Assembly: GCF_002395745.1 (NCBI RefSeq)
Contig: NZ_DGUN01000075.1
Coordinates: 21,411-85,410, forward strand
Direction of reading: 5' to 3'
Length of the DNA stretch: 64,000 nt
Origin: Fibrobacter sp. UBA4309
GTDB lineage: Bacteria; Fibrobacterota; Fibrobacteria; Fibrobacterales; Fibrobacteraceae
The translations under genes were made by a program, and so were the position numbers. Numbering within the stretch: position 1 is the stretch's first letter; the number at the start of each line of letters is the position of its first letter. Positions 9,129-17,722 of this stretch are shown piece by piece. Under the pieces are notes generated by a model, which was not told where the DNA came from, did no database searches, and saw nothing but the letters and a program-made list of their open reading frames with translations.

Positions 9129-9788
9129 TTACTTCTTGTCTTGCGGGACAAGTTTCTCTACGATACGGAAAAGGTCATTGTAGATTTCGAGGAAGTCCTC
9201 GATCCAGATCGGGTCGCGTTCCCCGACAATATGGAAGGTCTCTTCGAGCGTATGCTGGGCGTTATAGAGACCGATAAGCGTCCCTTCGGGCTGGGAATAA
9301 TTGCCGGAACGGTAGGCCGTGACAGCCGAGAGTCGGGCTCGGTAGCTACGGCGGAGTCGCGCAATCAGCGCGCTGCGTAAAGCCAGCAATTCGTCGTGCG
9401 CATCCAGGAATTTCCCTTCCGCGATCCACTGTTCCACGATTTTCAGGCGACGGTTGATGGATTCCCTTTCCGTAGACGGGACAAGCGGGCCCTTGGCCGC
9501 CAAAGTCTTTCGAATCTGGTTCACCACGTTCGTCAGGAATTCTGCATTCCAGAAAGAAACCGAGGCGTAGTTCGTATGCGCGGATTCCGTCTCACGGGGC
9601 ATATGCGAAGTGACCCAGCGGTCCAGTTTCCCGAGCACGAGTTCCGCTTCGGGAGACCTGTCGATGGCGATATATTCCTGGGCGCGGTTCAGGAGCGAAT
9701 CGGCATAGACCATGCGCCAATGGGGCAACTTGCCCGACTTGCGGATGGTTTCCACATTTTGGCGGATGTTGTCAATACGTTCCTGCAT
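9129..9788 (-). CDS. Uncharacterised soluble helical protein in motor operon
   Basis: 219 residues, no signal peptide or membrane segment. It appears almost entirely helical, with charged and TPR-like spaced stretches (ADSLLNRAQEYIAIDRSPEAELVLGKLD and IVEQWIAEGKFLDAHDELLALRSAL regions). It lies 7 bases after the OmpA/MotB-like gene and its end overlaps the TraB-like gene start region, so translation is probably coupled. I do not recognise a family. Position suggests a cytoplasmic partner of the motor pair; that is inference. Confidence 0.72.
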   Translation of the reverse strand: MQERIDNIRQNVETIRKSGKLPHWRMVYADSLLNRAQEYIAIDRSPEAELVLGKLDRWVTSHMPRETESAHTNYASVSFWNAEFLTNVVNQIRKTLAAKGPLVPSTERESINRRLKIVEQWIAEGKFLDAHDELLALRSALIARLRRSYRARLSAVTAYRSGNYSQPEGTLIGLYNAQHTLEETFHIVGERDPIWIEDFLEIYNDLFRIVEKLVPQDKK

Positions 9789-9795
9789 CTATATC

Positions 9796-10449
9796 CTACT
9801 TCACCTTTCTTTCGGCAAGGCTGGTTTTCTGGAGCGGCGTCACGCCGATTTCCACGCGACGGTTCAAGCGGCGATGTTCTTCGCTGTCGTTCGGGTATTT
9901 AGGCTGGTGTTCGCCGAAACCGGCCGCAAAGATACGTTCCGGCGGGAATCCCTGCGCAATGAGCGTCTTCACCACGTTCACGGCACGTTCGGTAGAAAGG
10001 TTCCAGTTCGTATACGACGTGGAGCCGCTAAACGGGATGTCGTCGGTAAAACCGCTCACCATGATGACATCTTCCGGGGACATCGCCTCGAGCAGTCCCT
10101 TGCTGATGCCCTGTATAACCCTTTCGCCTTCGGGCGTCAGGTTAGCACCGTTGATAGGAAAAAGGAAACTCGCCTGGATCTGGATCTTGCCATCTTCAAG
10201 AGCGATAAGGCCCGCCTCGATGGAGGTCTGCAGGCTTTTCGATAAAAGCGCATTGCGTTCCGCTGCAATCTTCCGCATTTCTTCCTGGCAACTCAGCACT
10301 TCCTCTTCGGTACGGGTAAGGTCTTCGGCCTTCTGTTCCTTGAGGGTCGCCATCGCCACAAACGCAAGGATGAACAGCGAAACAAGGGCAACGCCCAAGT
10401 CCGTATAGGCCATCCAGGGATTGTTATTGTCTTCGCGACGGAATCGCAT
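9796..10449 (-). CDS. OmpA/MotB-like peptidoglycan-binding motor stator (ZorB-like)
   Basis: 217 residues. A short basic N-terminus (MRFRREDNNNPWMAYTDLG) precedes one membrane helix (about 14-36), with Asp17 at the place where MotB-type proteins hold the ion-relay Asp. A coiled segment (about 40-85) follows, then an OmpA-like domain (about 95-205): SGFTDDIPFSG, NLSTERAVNVVKTLI, GFGEHQPKYPNDSEEHRRLN and RRVEI are the cell-wall-binding motifs. It probably anchors the MotA-like channel 3 bases upstream to peptidoglycan. MotB, ZorB and similar proteins share this layout; flagellar genes are absent here. Confidence 0.87.
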   Translation of the reverse strand: MRFRREDNNNPWMAYTDLGVALVSLFILAFVAMATLKEQKAEDLTRTEEEVLSCQEEMRKIAAERNALLSKSLQTSIEAGLIALEDGKIQIQASFLFPINGANLTPEGERVIQGISKGLLEAMSPEDVIMVSGFTDDIPFSGSTSYTNWNLSTERAVNVVKTLIAQGFPPERIFAAGFGEHQPKYPNDSEEHRRLNRRVEIGVTPLQKTSLAERKVK

Positions 10450-10452
10450 GGA

Positions 10453-11988
10453 TTATCCCTCCACCTTCGGCTGCTGGGCAGAAATCTGGGCGCGTTGCGA
10501 CTGTTCCATGACTTCGAGGAGAATTTCCTGCGTCTTGACCGCATTTTCCATAAGCACTTCGCTGGCGCGTTCGTGGAAGGCCTCGAGAGACTGGTTGAGG
10601 TGTTCGACAAAGTTGTCCTCGTCTTCATGCTCGGCCGTATCGCCGCTGATCTTTTCGAGGATTGTTTCGAGAGCACTACGCAACATTTCGAGGTTCGCGC
10701 TGAGTTCGCTCTGGTTTACGCGCATAAGTTCCGCCGTCTCGACGATATTGCCGCCAAGGGCGTCCGTCGCTTCCTTCTCCTTGACGACGCGGTTGTCGAT
10801 GCTTTCGGTAAGAGCCTTCTGGGCTTCGAGCAGTACGGAAGAAGATTCGGAGAGTTTCTGGAAGGCCACCAGGATATCGCTGGAAAGCGCTCCGAGCTTG
10901 TCGGCAACGGATTGGCTGAGTTCCGCAGAACCGGCCTGCGCCTTTTCGGCAACCTGCAGGGCGACGTTCTTAAGCGTTTCGAGCCCTTCTTTCTGGGAAT
11001 CGACACTTGCCGTTGTCTGTTCGGCAAGGCGGGACATGAAGCTGTTCCATTGTTCGCCAGACTGGCTGACCTGTTCAGAAACAGAAGCCGCGATATTCTT
11101 GGAGGCCGTCGTCGCCACGCCTTCGAGTCCGGCGCGGACGCTTTCCGAAATATTGCCAAGGGCCTGCTCGACCGATGTGGAGAGGTTGCCCAGCTTGTCG
11201 TCAATCTTAGAGGGAATCGCCTGCATTTCGGCACCGATTCTGTCCACGACTCCGACAAGGCTATGCTGCACGGAATTCACGACATCGTTCAGGTTGCGAC
11301 TGACAATGGAGAAGAGGCGTTCGATTTCGCTCTTGTCCTTTTCCGTTTCGTCGACAGTGGAACCCTGCATGTCGAGAGTGAGCTTATCCAGGCTGGCCGT
11401 AAAAGCATCGCGATTGGCAATGAGCAAGCTACGGCTGGCGTTCAGGATCAAGGCGGCAAACAAACCGCAAAGGCTGGTGCCGAAAATGCCCTTCATGTTC
11501 TGGAACAAAAGCTGAATCGTATCGAGGGTACCCTGGGTAGAAGAATTATCCATGACGCTACCGGCAGTAGCCACCGAGAACATCAAACCGAAGAACGTAC
11601 CCATCAAGCCGAGGAGAATCACCGTACCGCTGCTGCTGCGCGGGAGGGTCACGTTCGAGTTCGAAGAAAGAATTTCGAAAGCGATCGGAGAATCCAGGCG
11701 GATACCCTTTTCCATAAGGCGGCGGGCCATGTTCAAGCGCTTGGCGACAACGCTATCGCCACTCAGGGTAAACGTACCGCGGCTTTCGCAAGAAGCAATC
11801 AAGTCCTGTTCGGCAGAAAGCTGTCTTATCTTGCCTAGCGTAAGGATCTGCTCCACAAGGAACACCGCAAAGATGGCGATCATTATCATCCAGCCGAAAA
11901 GCGGGGCACCGAAATAGACGGCTCCAGCCAGCAAGACGATAAAACCAACTATCGTCAGCATCAAGATCGAATTGAATGCGTTCTTCAT
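10453..11988 (-). CDS. MotA/TolQ/ExbB-type ion channel with long coiled tail (ZorA-like)
   Basis: 511 residues. Two N-terminal hydrophobic segments (about 9-28 and 31-50) and two more (about 121-141, GTVILLGLMGTFFGLMFSVA, and 164-184, GIFGTSLCGLFAALIL) match the MotA_ExbB proton channel domain. From about 190 to 511 the chain is a long Ala/Ser/Glu/Leu-rich helical tail with repeated VEQAL..., SQSVADKL..., ALTESI... patterns, a cytoplasmic coiled tail like that of ZorA. With the following OmpA-domain protein it forms a five-to-two stator-type motor by analogy. It is not a plain ExbB/TolQ, which lack such a tail. Confidence 0.85.
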   Translation of the reverse strand: MKNAFNSILMLTIVGFIVLLAGAVYFGAPLFGWMIMIAIFAVFLVEQILTLGKIRQLSAEQDLIASCESRGTFTLSGDSVVAKRLNMARRLMEKGIRLDSPIAFEILSSNSNVTLPRSSSGTVILLGLMGTFFGLMFSVATAGSVMDNSSTQGTLDTIQLLFQNMKGIFGTSLCGLFAALILNASRSLLIANRDAFTASLDKLTLDMQGSTVDETEKDKSEIERLFSIVSRNLNDVVNSVQHSLVGVVDRIGAEMQAIPSKIDDKLGNLSTSVEQALGNISESVRAGLEGVATTASKNIAASVSEQVSQSGEQWNSFMSRLAEQTTASVDSQKEGLETLKNVALQVAEKAQAGSAELSQSVADKLGALSSDILVAFQKLSESSSVLLEAQKALTESIDNRVVKEKEATDALGGNIVETAELMRVNQSELSANLEMLRSALETILEKISGDTAEHEDEDNFVEHLNQSLEAFHERASEVLMENAVKTQEILLEVMEQSQRAQISAQQPKVEG

Positions 11989-12000
11989 ATTTTACCCTAG

Positions 12001-12915
12001 TTAATTTTTAGGCCTGTCGACGGCCATAGTTTCAAACAAGTTAAGTTGACCGCGGTTGAATCCGCGGAGGAACAAGGCCCACTTTTCGTGGTACCATTCA
12101 ATAATTTGCATCGTGAGCCCGCGGGCGAAATCGCAGAAATCGTCGGTAAAGGCCAGGAACCCGTTTTCGTAGGCATAATGCGGATTCCAGTAACGTCCCA
12201 CGTTGCGGGCACAGCTGGTGGCAGACATATAGTAGCGCGGCTGCGATTTGGTCGAGAAGGCAGCAGCGAAGCGTTTCTTGGCCAGCTGGTTCAAGGACAT
12301 TCGGAGCGAAACGACCATCGCGTTCTCCTTTTCACGGAGTCCCTGTTCCATGCACGGCAAAAGCTTGCTCACCGCATCGACGGCACTTTCGTTGTGCCAG
12401 TACTTGCACAGCTTGTCCTGCAGCTGCATGACGCGGCCATGCATGCGCACGAAAAGCGGTTCGGCATCGCTCACCAGCAAGTGGATTGTCGCTGAATAGA
12501 AGGCGTTGATATCCTGCTTGTTGTTCTTGACGGTAAAGGCCCAGCCTTTTTCCTCGTCATGCGTCAAGAAGTTCCCGCCTTCGAGCAACAGCCTCAAGAC
12601 ATCTTCTGTCGAAAAACGCTGCATCCACTTGGCACGGAATTCGTCATAGAGCTTGTTCGCCGCTTCCACGATTTGCGGGAATCCGGCTTCGCAAAGCTTC
12701 CATGCCGTCTCGCTGTAGCTGATAATTTCGGAATTCGCGACAGATTCTTCCCTGTTGTTGATCATCGCGTCCAGGTGCTCGAAAAGAGCGATGGACCACG
12801 TGACCATCATGGACTGGGAAAGCGTCGCCATCATCACCGAACGGTCGGGACGAACGTTCAGGCGAACGCTCGCTCCTGTCATCTTACGAATTGCCCGGCG
12901 AAAAGATTCCTGCAC
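12001..12915 (-). CDS. Uncharacterised 304-residue protein of the motor operon
   Basis: Starts at a GTG (12915) with a well-placed AGGGGG five bases before it. No signal peptide or membrane helix is evident; the protein is mostly helical, rich in Met, Trp and aromatic residues, with several Cys. FVKN-like and HNESAVDAVSKLLPCMEQGL regions do not match a family I know. It ends 12 bases before the ZorA-like gene and starts 9 bases after the beta-helix gene, so it is firmly inside the operon. A regulator or effector of the motor is possible but unproven. Confidence 0.72.
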   Translation of the reverse strand: MQESFRRAIRKMTGASVRLNVRPDRSVMMATLSQSMMVTWSIALFEHLDAMINNREESVANSEIISYSETAWKLCEAGFPQIVEAANKLYDEFRAKWMQRFSTEDVLRLLLEGGNFLTHDEEKGWAFTVKNNKQDINAFYSATIHLLVSDAEPLFVRMHGRVMQLQDKLCKYWHNESAVDAVSKLLPCMEQGLREKENAMVVSLRMSLNQLAKKRFAAAFSTKSQPRYYMSATSCARNVGRYWNPHYAYENGFLAFTDDFCDFARGLTMQIIEWYHEKWALFLRGFNRGQLNLFETMAVDRPKN

Positions 12916-12924
12916 GTACGCCCC

Positions 12925-13641
12925 CTAGAAACCCGTCTCTATACGCTGCCATATATTGCGGCTGACGCGCTTGCCCTGGGCGGCCATTTCATCGCTTTCC
13001 TTGCGGACGTCCGCCTCGAGATTTCCCTTGATAAGCGACAAGTCGCCACCGTAACTACCCCCGTCCTCCAGGTAAAGTCCGTAGACATTCTTGCTCACCT
13101 TGGTATCGGCGGCCAGGACCTTGCCCGCACGGATAGAGAGGGCAAAGCGGTTGCGCGTGAATTCGCAGCGGCTCAGGAACACTTCCGGAGACTCGTCTAT
13201 CCACAGGCCATAGTAGTTGTTGATGTAGTTGACGTTTTCAAAGATGCCCCTCGCGCGGAACACCGTATTGCGGAAAGCGTTCTCGATAGTCAGGTTCTTG
13301 ACTTCGAAAGGCTTGCTGCTAGAAACGAAATGGACTCCGTTCCAGCTTTCGCTGGAATCCGCACTGCGGAAAGAAATCGGGTTCGTCTCGGTGCCGAGGA
13401 TCTTGACCGGGCCGCGCAACATGAGTTTCGCGTATTCGCCCATAAGGACCGTCACCCCAGGTTCCACTTCGAACGTATCGGACGCGCTTAGGACGACGCC
13501 CTGTTCCAGGATATACGGGCTATCTTTCTCCTGCAGCAAAATTTTGCCGTTTTCGACCTGCGGAAAGGGCATTTCCCCCGCAAAGACGAACGAAGTGACA
13601 AGAACCGCCCCCGAAAGGAATGTCTTACTGAGCCTGTTCAA
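12925..13641 (-). CDS. Exported right-handed beta-helix protein
   Basis: About 238 residues with a signal peptide (KTFLSGAVLVTSFVFAGE). The rest shows the ladder of short strands typical of parallel beta-helices: VEPGVTVLMGEYAKLMLRG, GTETNPISFRS, NLTIENAFRNTVFRARG, NNYYGLWIDES, SRCEFTRNRFALSIRAG, SKNVYGLYLEDGG. Such folds in the periplasm or outside bind or cut polysaccharides, but no catalytic set is clear. The start is uncertain: GTG at 13647 abuts the AGGAG site, while TTG at 13641 has better spacing and is used here. It overlaps the end of the upstream lipoprotein gene. Confidence 0.75.
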   Translation of the reverse strand: MNRLSKTFLSGAVLVTSFVFAGEMPFPQVENGKILLQEKDSPYILEQGVVLSASDTFEVEPGVTVLMGEYAKLMLRGPVKILGTETNPISFRSADSSESWNGVHFVSSSKPFEVKNLTIENAFRNTVFRARGIFENVNYINNYYGLWIDESPEVFLSRCEFTRNRFALSIRAGKVLAADTKVSKNVYGLYLEDGGSYGGDLSLIKGNLEADVRKESDEMAAQGKRVSRNIWQRIETGF

Positions 13642-14467
13642 GTTCACTCCTCAGTTTAATTTTTTGAATTACATGCATGTTCGGCAACACCTGCGAAGCC
13701 ACGATGTCGTGGATGTTCAGGTAGCCGGACAGTTCAAGATTACCCGACGTGATGACTCCATGCGTAATGTCGAACAATATGGAACCCGTCCCGACGATGA
13801 AGCCGTTGCTTTCCATACGGACATCCGACGTGGAATCGGGGACTTCCATATACTTCACGTTCATGTCGATTTTCGCCATCTGGATGCCGTCGTGCAGATA
13901 CACGTCGTCTAGCTTGAAGGACTTGTAGACCGTCGTCGTCTTGCCGTTAGCGGGAATTTCGACAGGACGTTCCCAGACATCGCCCAACTTTACGGGCGAA
14001 CCGGGGAGAATCGGCTGGACCTTCATGAAGAGCTTCATGAGATTCAGTTCCTCGGACCCCGGCTGGAGGGCCGAATCCTCGACAGAGGGATCGCTGATAG
14101 CGCCATCGCTAGCCATCTTGAACTGGAAATGCTGCGTGGAGAGGTATTTCTCGATATAGCGGAAATCTTCCACCGAGCGCTTGTCGCTCTTGTAGTCCAC
14201 GGTATCGATTTTCATTTCGAACCGGGCTGTACCATTGTCAAAAGAGACCGTCTGGGCCAGCGTTGAGCGGGCATTCAGGTGCGTTTCCATGGATTCCGGA
14301 GTTACGGACATGGAATCCTGGGGCGCAAACACGTTCAGGTTTGCCTCGAGGGTGAATTTCTGGACGGGAGCGTTCTGGGTATTGAACGACAGGGACACAT
14401 CGTTGTTGCTACAAGAACACAATAAAAGGAACGCTGCGGAAGAAGCGCAAAACTTGATAAAATTCAT
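13625..14467 (-). CDS. Lipoprotein of unknown function, first gene of motor operon
   Basis: 280 residues. The N-terminus MNFIKFCASSAAFLLLCSC has a lipobox ending at C19, so it is predicted to be lipid-anchored. The mature part is beta-rich with alternating hydrophobic and polar residues (FEMKIDTVDYKSDKR, DVWERPVEIPANGKTTTVY, MAKIDMNVKYMEV), which suggests a beta-barrel-like or lipocalin-like lipid-binding fold; this is an impression from pattern, not a family hit. The next gene overlaps its end. Confidence 0.75.
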   Translation of the reverse strand: MNFIKFCASSAAFLLLCSCSNNDVSLSFNTQNAPVQKFTLEANLNVFAPQDSMSVTPESMETHLNARSTLAQTVSFDNGTARFEMKIDTVDYKSDKRSVEDFRYIEKYLSTQHFQFKMASDGAISDPSVEDSALQPGSEELNLMKLFMKVQPILPGSPVKLGDVWERPVEIPANGKTTTVYKSFKLDDVYLHDGIQMAKIDMNVKYMEVPDSTSDVRMESNGFIVGTGSILFDITHGVITSGNLELSGYLNIHDIVASQVLPNMHVIQKIKLRSELEQAQ

Positions 14468-14511
14468 ATTTGAAATTTAAGTAAAAAGAGAGTATTTGGA
14501 GAGAAGCCGAA

Positions 14512-15015
14512 CTATTTCTCCCCCGAAATTGGCGGTTTTGCACCGGAATCGCCCTTTTCGAGCCTCATCTGCTGGAAAAACGCCTTTAAGAGCCCGAGGC
14601 ACTCTTCGGCAAGCAATCCGCCCTCGACCTTGACATCGCGCTTGAGGGCATTACCCGTAATCACGTCGACGGTCGTCCCGCAACCGCCAAAGCGGGTGTC
14701 CGGGGAGCCGTAGACGACGCGGTCTATACGGCTGTTGAGGATAGCCCCCGCACACATCGGGCAGGGTTCGAGCGTTACATACAAAGTACATCCATCCAGA
14801 CGCCAGTTATCGAGCTTGCCCGCGGCAGTCCCGATGGCCAGAATTTCGGCATGGGCGGTGGCGTCCTTGAGCATCTCGATCTGGTTGTGGCCCTTCCCTA
14901 TCACCACGCCATCCTTCACGATAACGCAACCGATGGGAATTTCCTTCTCATCGAAAGCCTTTTCCGCCTCGCGGATGGCCATGCGCATGTATTTTTCATC
15001 TTCAGGAGTGAACAT
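14512..15015 (-). CDS. tadA: tRNA-specific adenosine deaminase
   Basis: 167 residues. It converts adenosine 34 of tRNA-Arg(ACG) to inosine. The zinc and catalytic residues are visible: H55-A-E57 in TAHAEILAIG and C85-x2-C88 in EPCPMCAGAIL. MAIREAEKAFDEKEIPIGCV is the usual family start. A short Gly/Lys-rich tail follows. Upstream is the GATAATGGATGATGG repeat spacer that separates it from ahbD, so a separate promoter or repeat-linked expression is possible. Confidence 0.95.
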   Translation of the reverse strand: MFTPEDEKYMRMAIREAEKAFDEKEIPIGCVIVKDGVVIGKGHNQIEMLKDATAHAEILAIGTAAGKLDNWRLDGCTLYVTLEPCPMCAGAILNSRIDRVVYGSPDTRFGGCGTTVDVITGNALKRDVKVEGGLLAEECLGLLKAFFQQMRLEKGDSGAKPPISGEK

Positions 15016-15182
15016 AATTGATAATTGATAATGGATAATTGATAATGGATGATGGATGATGGAGAATGGATGATGGAGAATGGATGATGGATAATGGATG
15101 ATGGATAATGGATGATGGATAATGGATAATGGATAATGGATGATGTGTAATCATCAATCATCAATCCTCAATCATCAATTAA
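15016..15182. repeat. Intergenic hairpin of GATAATTGATAATGGATGATGG-type repeats
   Basis: The plus strand holds a run of degenerate 7-10 base units (TGATAAT, GGATAAT, GGATGAT, GGAGAAT) across about 130 bases, followed by their complement (ATCATCAATCATCAATCC and similar), so the transcript can form a long imperfect hairpin. There are no unique spacers, which rules out a CRISPR array. Located between ahbD and tadA; related units lie beside ahbC. Confidence 0.75.
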
Positions 15183-16175
15183 TTACAGTCCTCTTCCGTA
15201 CGCGCAATACGAATCTTCTTGCATGTAGTCGCCGTCGTGGTAGTAGGCGGCTCGGGCGCGGCAACCGCCGCAGCGGTCATTGAACTTGCACTTGCCGCAA
15301 GCACCGGAGTACGCCTTGGTGCGGAGCTTCTTGAACACCTCGGCGTTCGCCCAGATTTCGTCGAAGGGTGTGTCGTGAACGTCGCCCGCCTCTTCCATCA
15401 TGTAGGCGCAGGGACGCACCTTCCCGATGGGGCTAACGATGCAGTAGTCAAGGCCGGCGAGGCAGCCACGGCTGTAGCGCGTCTTTATGTCCAATTGGTC
15501 TGCAATGCGCAGGAACTGCGGAGCACACGTGGGTTTGACGGGGATGCCGAGCGTGCGGCTCTTTTCCATAATCTTGCGGAGGAGTCCTTCGTATTCGGCG
15601 ACGCGGAGTGCGTGGCCTTCGATTTCCTTGCCGCGTCCCACCGGGATGAGGAAGAATATCTGGTGGTTCACCGCGCCGATTTCCTTGACCCAGTCCATGA
15701 TGTCGAAAATCTCGTTCTGGTTCCAGTCCATGATGGTCGTGTGAATCTGGAACGGGAGGCCAGCCGCCTTGCAGTTCTCGATGCCCATCATCGTCATCTC
15801 GAAGGCGTTCGGGAGGCCGCGGAAGTCGTTATGGCGGTCGTGGTCGATGCTGTCGATGCTGATGCCCATCGCCATGGCGCCCGCCTTCTTGAGTTCAAAG
15901 GCCAGGTCGTGCGTGATGAGCGTGCCGTTAGTGCCGAACACCGGGCGAAGTCCCTTGCTCGAGGCATGGGCGACCAGTTCCACGATGTCCGGGCGGGTCA
16001 TCGGCTCGCCACCGCTAAAAATCATGATCTTGAACCCCGCCTTCGCGATTTCGTCAATTAGCTTTAGGGCTTCCGGCGTCGTGAGTTCGGCCGCCTTGTT
16101 CTCACCAGCGTCCTGGTAGCAGTGCTTGCAGGTCAGGTTACACTTGTTGGTGGTCATCCAAGATACAATCATCAT
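15183..16175 (-). CDS. ahbD: Radical SAM heme synthase of the siroheme-dependent pathway (AhbD/NirJ2-like)
   Basis: 330 residues from the ATG at 16175, preceded by AAGGA; the frame is open further upstream but lacks similarity. The cluster motif is C12-x3-C16-x2-C19 (CNLTCKHC). FSGGEPMTRPDIVELVAHAS, FGTNGTLIT, FQIHTTIMDWN and GAVNHQIFFLIPVGRGKE are AhbD/NirJ-type sequences. A Cys-rich C-terminus (CAPQFLRIA, CLAGLDYCIVSP, CGKCKFNDRCGGCRAR) should hold a second iron-sulfur cluster. AhbD oxidatively decarboxylates Fe-coproporphyrin III to heme b. The assignment against other NirJ-like proteins rests on the nearby ahbAB and ahbC. Confidence 0.83.
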   Translation of the reverse strand: MMIVSWMTTNKCNLTCKHCYQDAGENKAAELTTPEALKLIDEIAKAGFKIMIFSGGEPMTRPDIVELVAHASSKGLRPVFGTNGTLITHDLAFELKKAGAMAMGISIDSIDHDRHNDFRGLPNAFEMTMMGIENCKAAGLPFQIHTTIMDWNQNEIFDIMDWVKEIGAVNHQIFFLIPVGRGKEIEGHALRVAEYEGLLRKIMEKSRTLGIPVKPTCAPQFLRIADQLDIKTRYSRGCLAGLDYCIVSPIGKVRPCAYMMEEAGDVHDTPFDEIWANAEVFKKLRTKAYSGACGKCKFNDRCGGCRARAAYYHDGDYMQEDSYCAYGRGL

Positions 16176-16216
16176 CCATATCCTTAACAAAGGGAAAATA
16201 GCATGGAAAAAATAGC

Positions 16217-16224
16217 TATTTTTG
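16217..16224 (+). promoter_or_regulatory. TAnnTTTG promoter box upstream of fabF
   Basis: TATTTTTG lies 24 bases before the fabF ATG, leaving room for a short leader with the AAAGGGAA ribosome site. Confidence 0.45.
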
Positions 16225-16248
16225 CCACGACAAAAACAAAAGGGAACC

Positions 16249-17499
16249 ATGACCAAGAGAAGAATTGTAATTACCGGCCTTGGTGCCGTGACCCCCGTCG
16301 GCAAGAACATACCCGACATGTGGAACTCCATCCGCGAGGGCAAGTGCGGGATAGGCCCCATCACGCTGTTCGACGCCAGCAACTGCCCGGTGAAGATTGC
16401 CGCAGAAATCAAGGACTTCAAGCCCGAGGAACACGGGATAGACCCGAAGGAAGCCCGCCGCATGGCACGCTTCACGCAGTTCCTGATAGGGGCAGCGAAC
16501 GAGGCCGTCCAGGATGCGGGGCTCACCCGCGAAGAGCTCGCCGCCGATACCACGGGCATCGTCGCCGGCAACGGCCTTTCGGGAATGGATGTGCTCGACG
16601 AAACGTACAACAAGTATATCGAAGGCGGCAAGCGCAGGGTTTCGCCGCTTGCCATGCCGGAACTCATCCCGAACGAGGCGTGCGCGAACGTTTCCATCGC
16701 CCTCGGGATTACGGGACTCGCCCATACCGTCTGCACCGCCTGTGCCTCCGGCACGGACGCCATCGGGGTCGCCCTGGACGCCATCCGCAGTGGCAGGCTC
16801 GACGTGTGCCTTGCCGGCGGTTCCGAGAGCGGGATTACGGAATACTCCATCAAGAGTTTTGCGGGCATGCACGCCCTCACCGACAAGTTCAACGACGACC
16901 CCACGAAGGCGTCGCGCCCGTTCGACAAAGACCGGAGCGGCTTTGTCATGGGCGAAGGCGGTGCCGTAATGGTGCTGGAAGAACTCGAGCACGCAAAGGC
17001 CCGCGGGGCAAAGATCTACGCGGAACTTGCGGGCTATGGCGCCTCTGCGGACGCATACCACATCACGAGCCCGCGCCCGGGTGGAGAAACCTGCGCGAAG
17101 GCCATGACCCGCGCCCTGAAGGATGCCGGAATCGCGCCTACCGACGTGGACTACTACAACGCGCACGGCACCTCGACGCACCTGAACGACCTCACCGAGA
17201 CGCAGATGCTGAAAATTGCGCTCGGCGAGCACGCCTACAAGATCAAGGTATCAAGCACCAAGAGCATGACCGGCCACTGCGTGGGCGCCGCGGGCGTCAT
17301 CGAGGCTATCATCTCGACGCTCGCCGTGCAGAACTCGTTCTACCCCGCGACCATCAACCTCGACAACCCCGACCCGGAATGCGACCTCGACTACGTGCCG
17401 CACAAGGGCATCGAAGGCAACATCGACGTCGCCGTTTCCGCATCGCTCGGGTTCGGAGGCCACAACGGTGTGGTTGTCATCAAGAAATTCAAGGAATAG
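16249..17499 (+). CDS. fabF: Beta-ketoacyl-ACP synthase II
   Basis: 416 residues from the ATG at 16249, which has AAAGGGAA before it; the family start MTKRRIVITGLGAVTPVG confirms it. It condenses malonyl-ACP with acyl-ACP in fatty acid elongation. The active-site Cys is C165 in CTACASG, and the two His are in YYNAHGTSTHLND and KSMTGHCVGAAG. It is divergent from ahbD and leads a plus-strand group with a small membrane protein, a DUF2334 protein and an acyl-CoA synthetase, so the group may concern lipids. No acyl carrier protein gene is adjacent. Confidence 0.95.
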   Translation: MTKRRIVITGLGAVTPVGKNIPDMWNSIREGKCGIGPITLFDASNCPVKIAAEIKDFKPEEHGIDPKEARRMARFTQFLIGAANEAVQDAGLTREELAADTTGIVAGNGLSGMDVLDETYNKYIEGGKRRVSPLAMPELIPNEACANVSIALGITGLAHTVCTACASGTDAIGVALDAIRSGRLDVCLAGGSESGITEYSIKSFAGMHALTDKFNDDPTKASRPFDKDRSGFVMGEGGAVMVLEELEHAKARGAKIYAELAGYGASADAYHITSPRPGGETCAKAMTRALKDAGIAPTDVDYYNAHGTSTHLNDLTETQMLKIALGEHAYKIKVSSTKSMTGHCVGAAGVIEAIISTLAVQNSFYPATINLDNPDPECDLDYVPHKGIEGNIDVAVSASLGFGGHNGVVVIKKFKE

Positions 17500-17585
17500 A
17501 GCAAGTTTTGCGCTTTTCCAGGCCAAATTATGTATTTTTCGGTTAGAGTGCGGGCGTTGTACCGCACCGAACCAAGGAGTGGACC

Positions 17586-17714
17586 ATGTCCGACTGGCTG
17601 TTTAAATCGTGGCTCAAGATTTCCGCACTGACGGCAATCCTGTTCTTCTTTTATCATCTTTTCATTTCTCAGAAACTCGAGGAAGAATCCTTCACCTCCA
17701 ACAAGGACAAGTAG
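17586..17714 (+). CDS. 42-residue single-helix membrane protein
   Basis: ATG at 17586 with a strong AAGGAG site 8 bases before it. The sequence MSDWLFKSWLKISALTAILF continues into a hydrophobic stretch FFYHLFISQ and an acidic/polar tail ending NKDK. One membrane helix with N-terminus probably outside the core. It ends 8 bases before the DUF2334 gene. Short length and strong ribosome site make it credible; no family is recognised. Confidence 0.65.
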   Translation: MSDWLFKSWLKISALTAILFFFYHLFISQKLEEESFTSNKDK

Positions 17715-17722
17715 GTAACCCC

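Noticed and set aside
8204..14467. Complete Zorya anti-phage system
   Set aside because: Only ZorA- and ZorB-like proteins are present; no ZorC, helicase ZorD or nuclease ZorE is encoded nearby.
15016..15182. Repeat run resembling a CRISPR array
   Set aside because: Units are 7-10 bases, degenerate, contiguous and without unique spacers; no cas genes are present.
15183..16949. Extended 588-codon reading of the ahbD gene
   Set aside because: The extra N-terminal part lies antisense to fabF and lacks similarity; the ATG at 16175 has a ribosome site and the radical SAM start.
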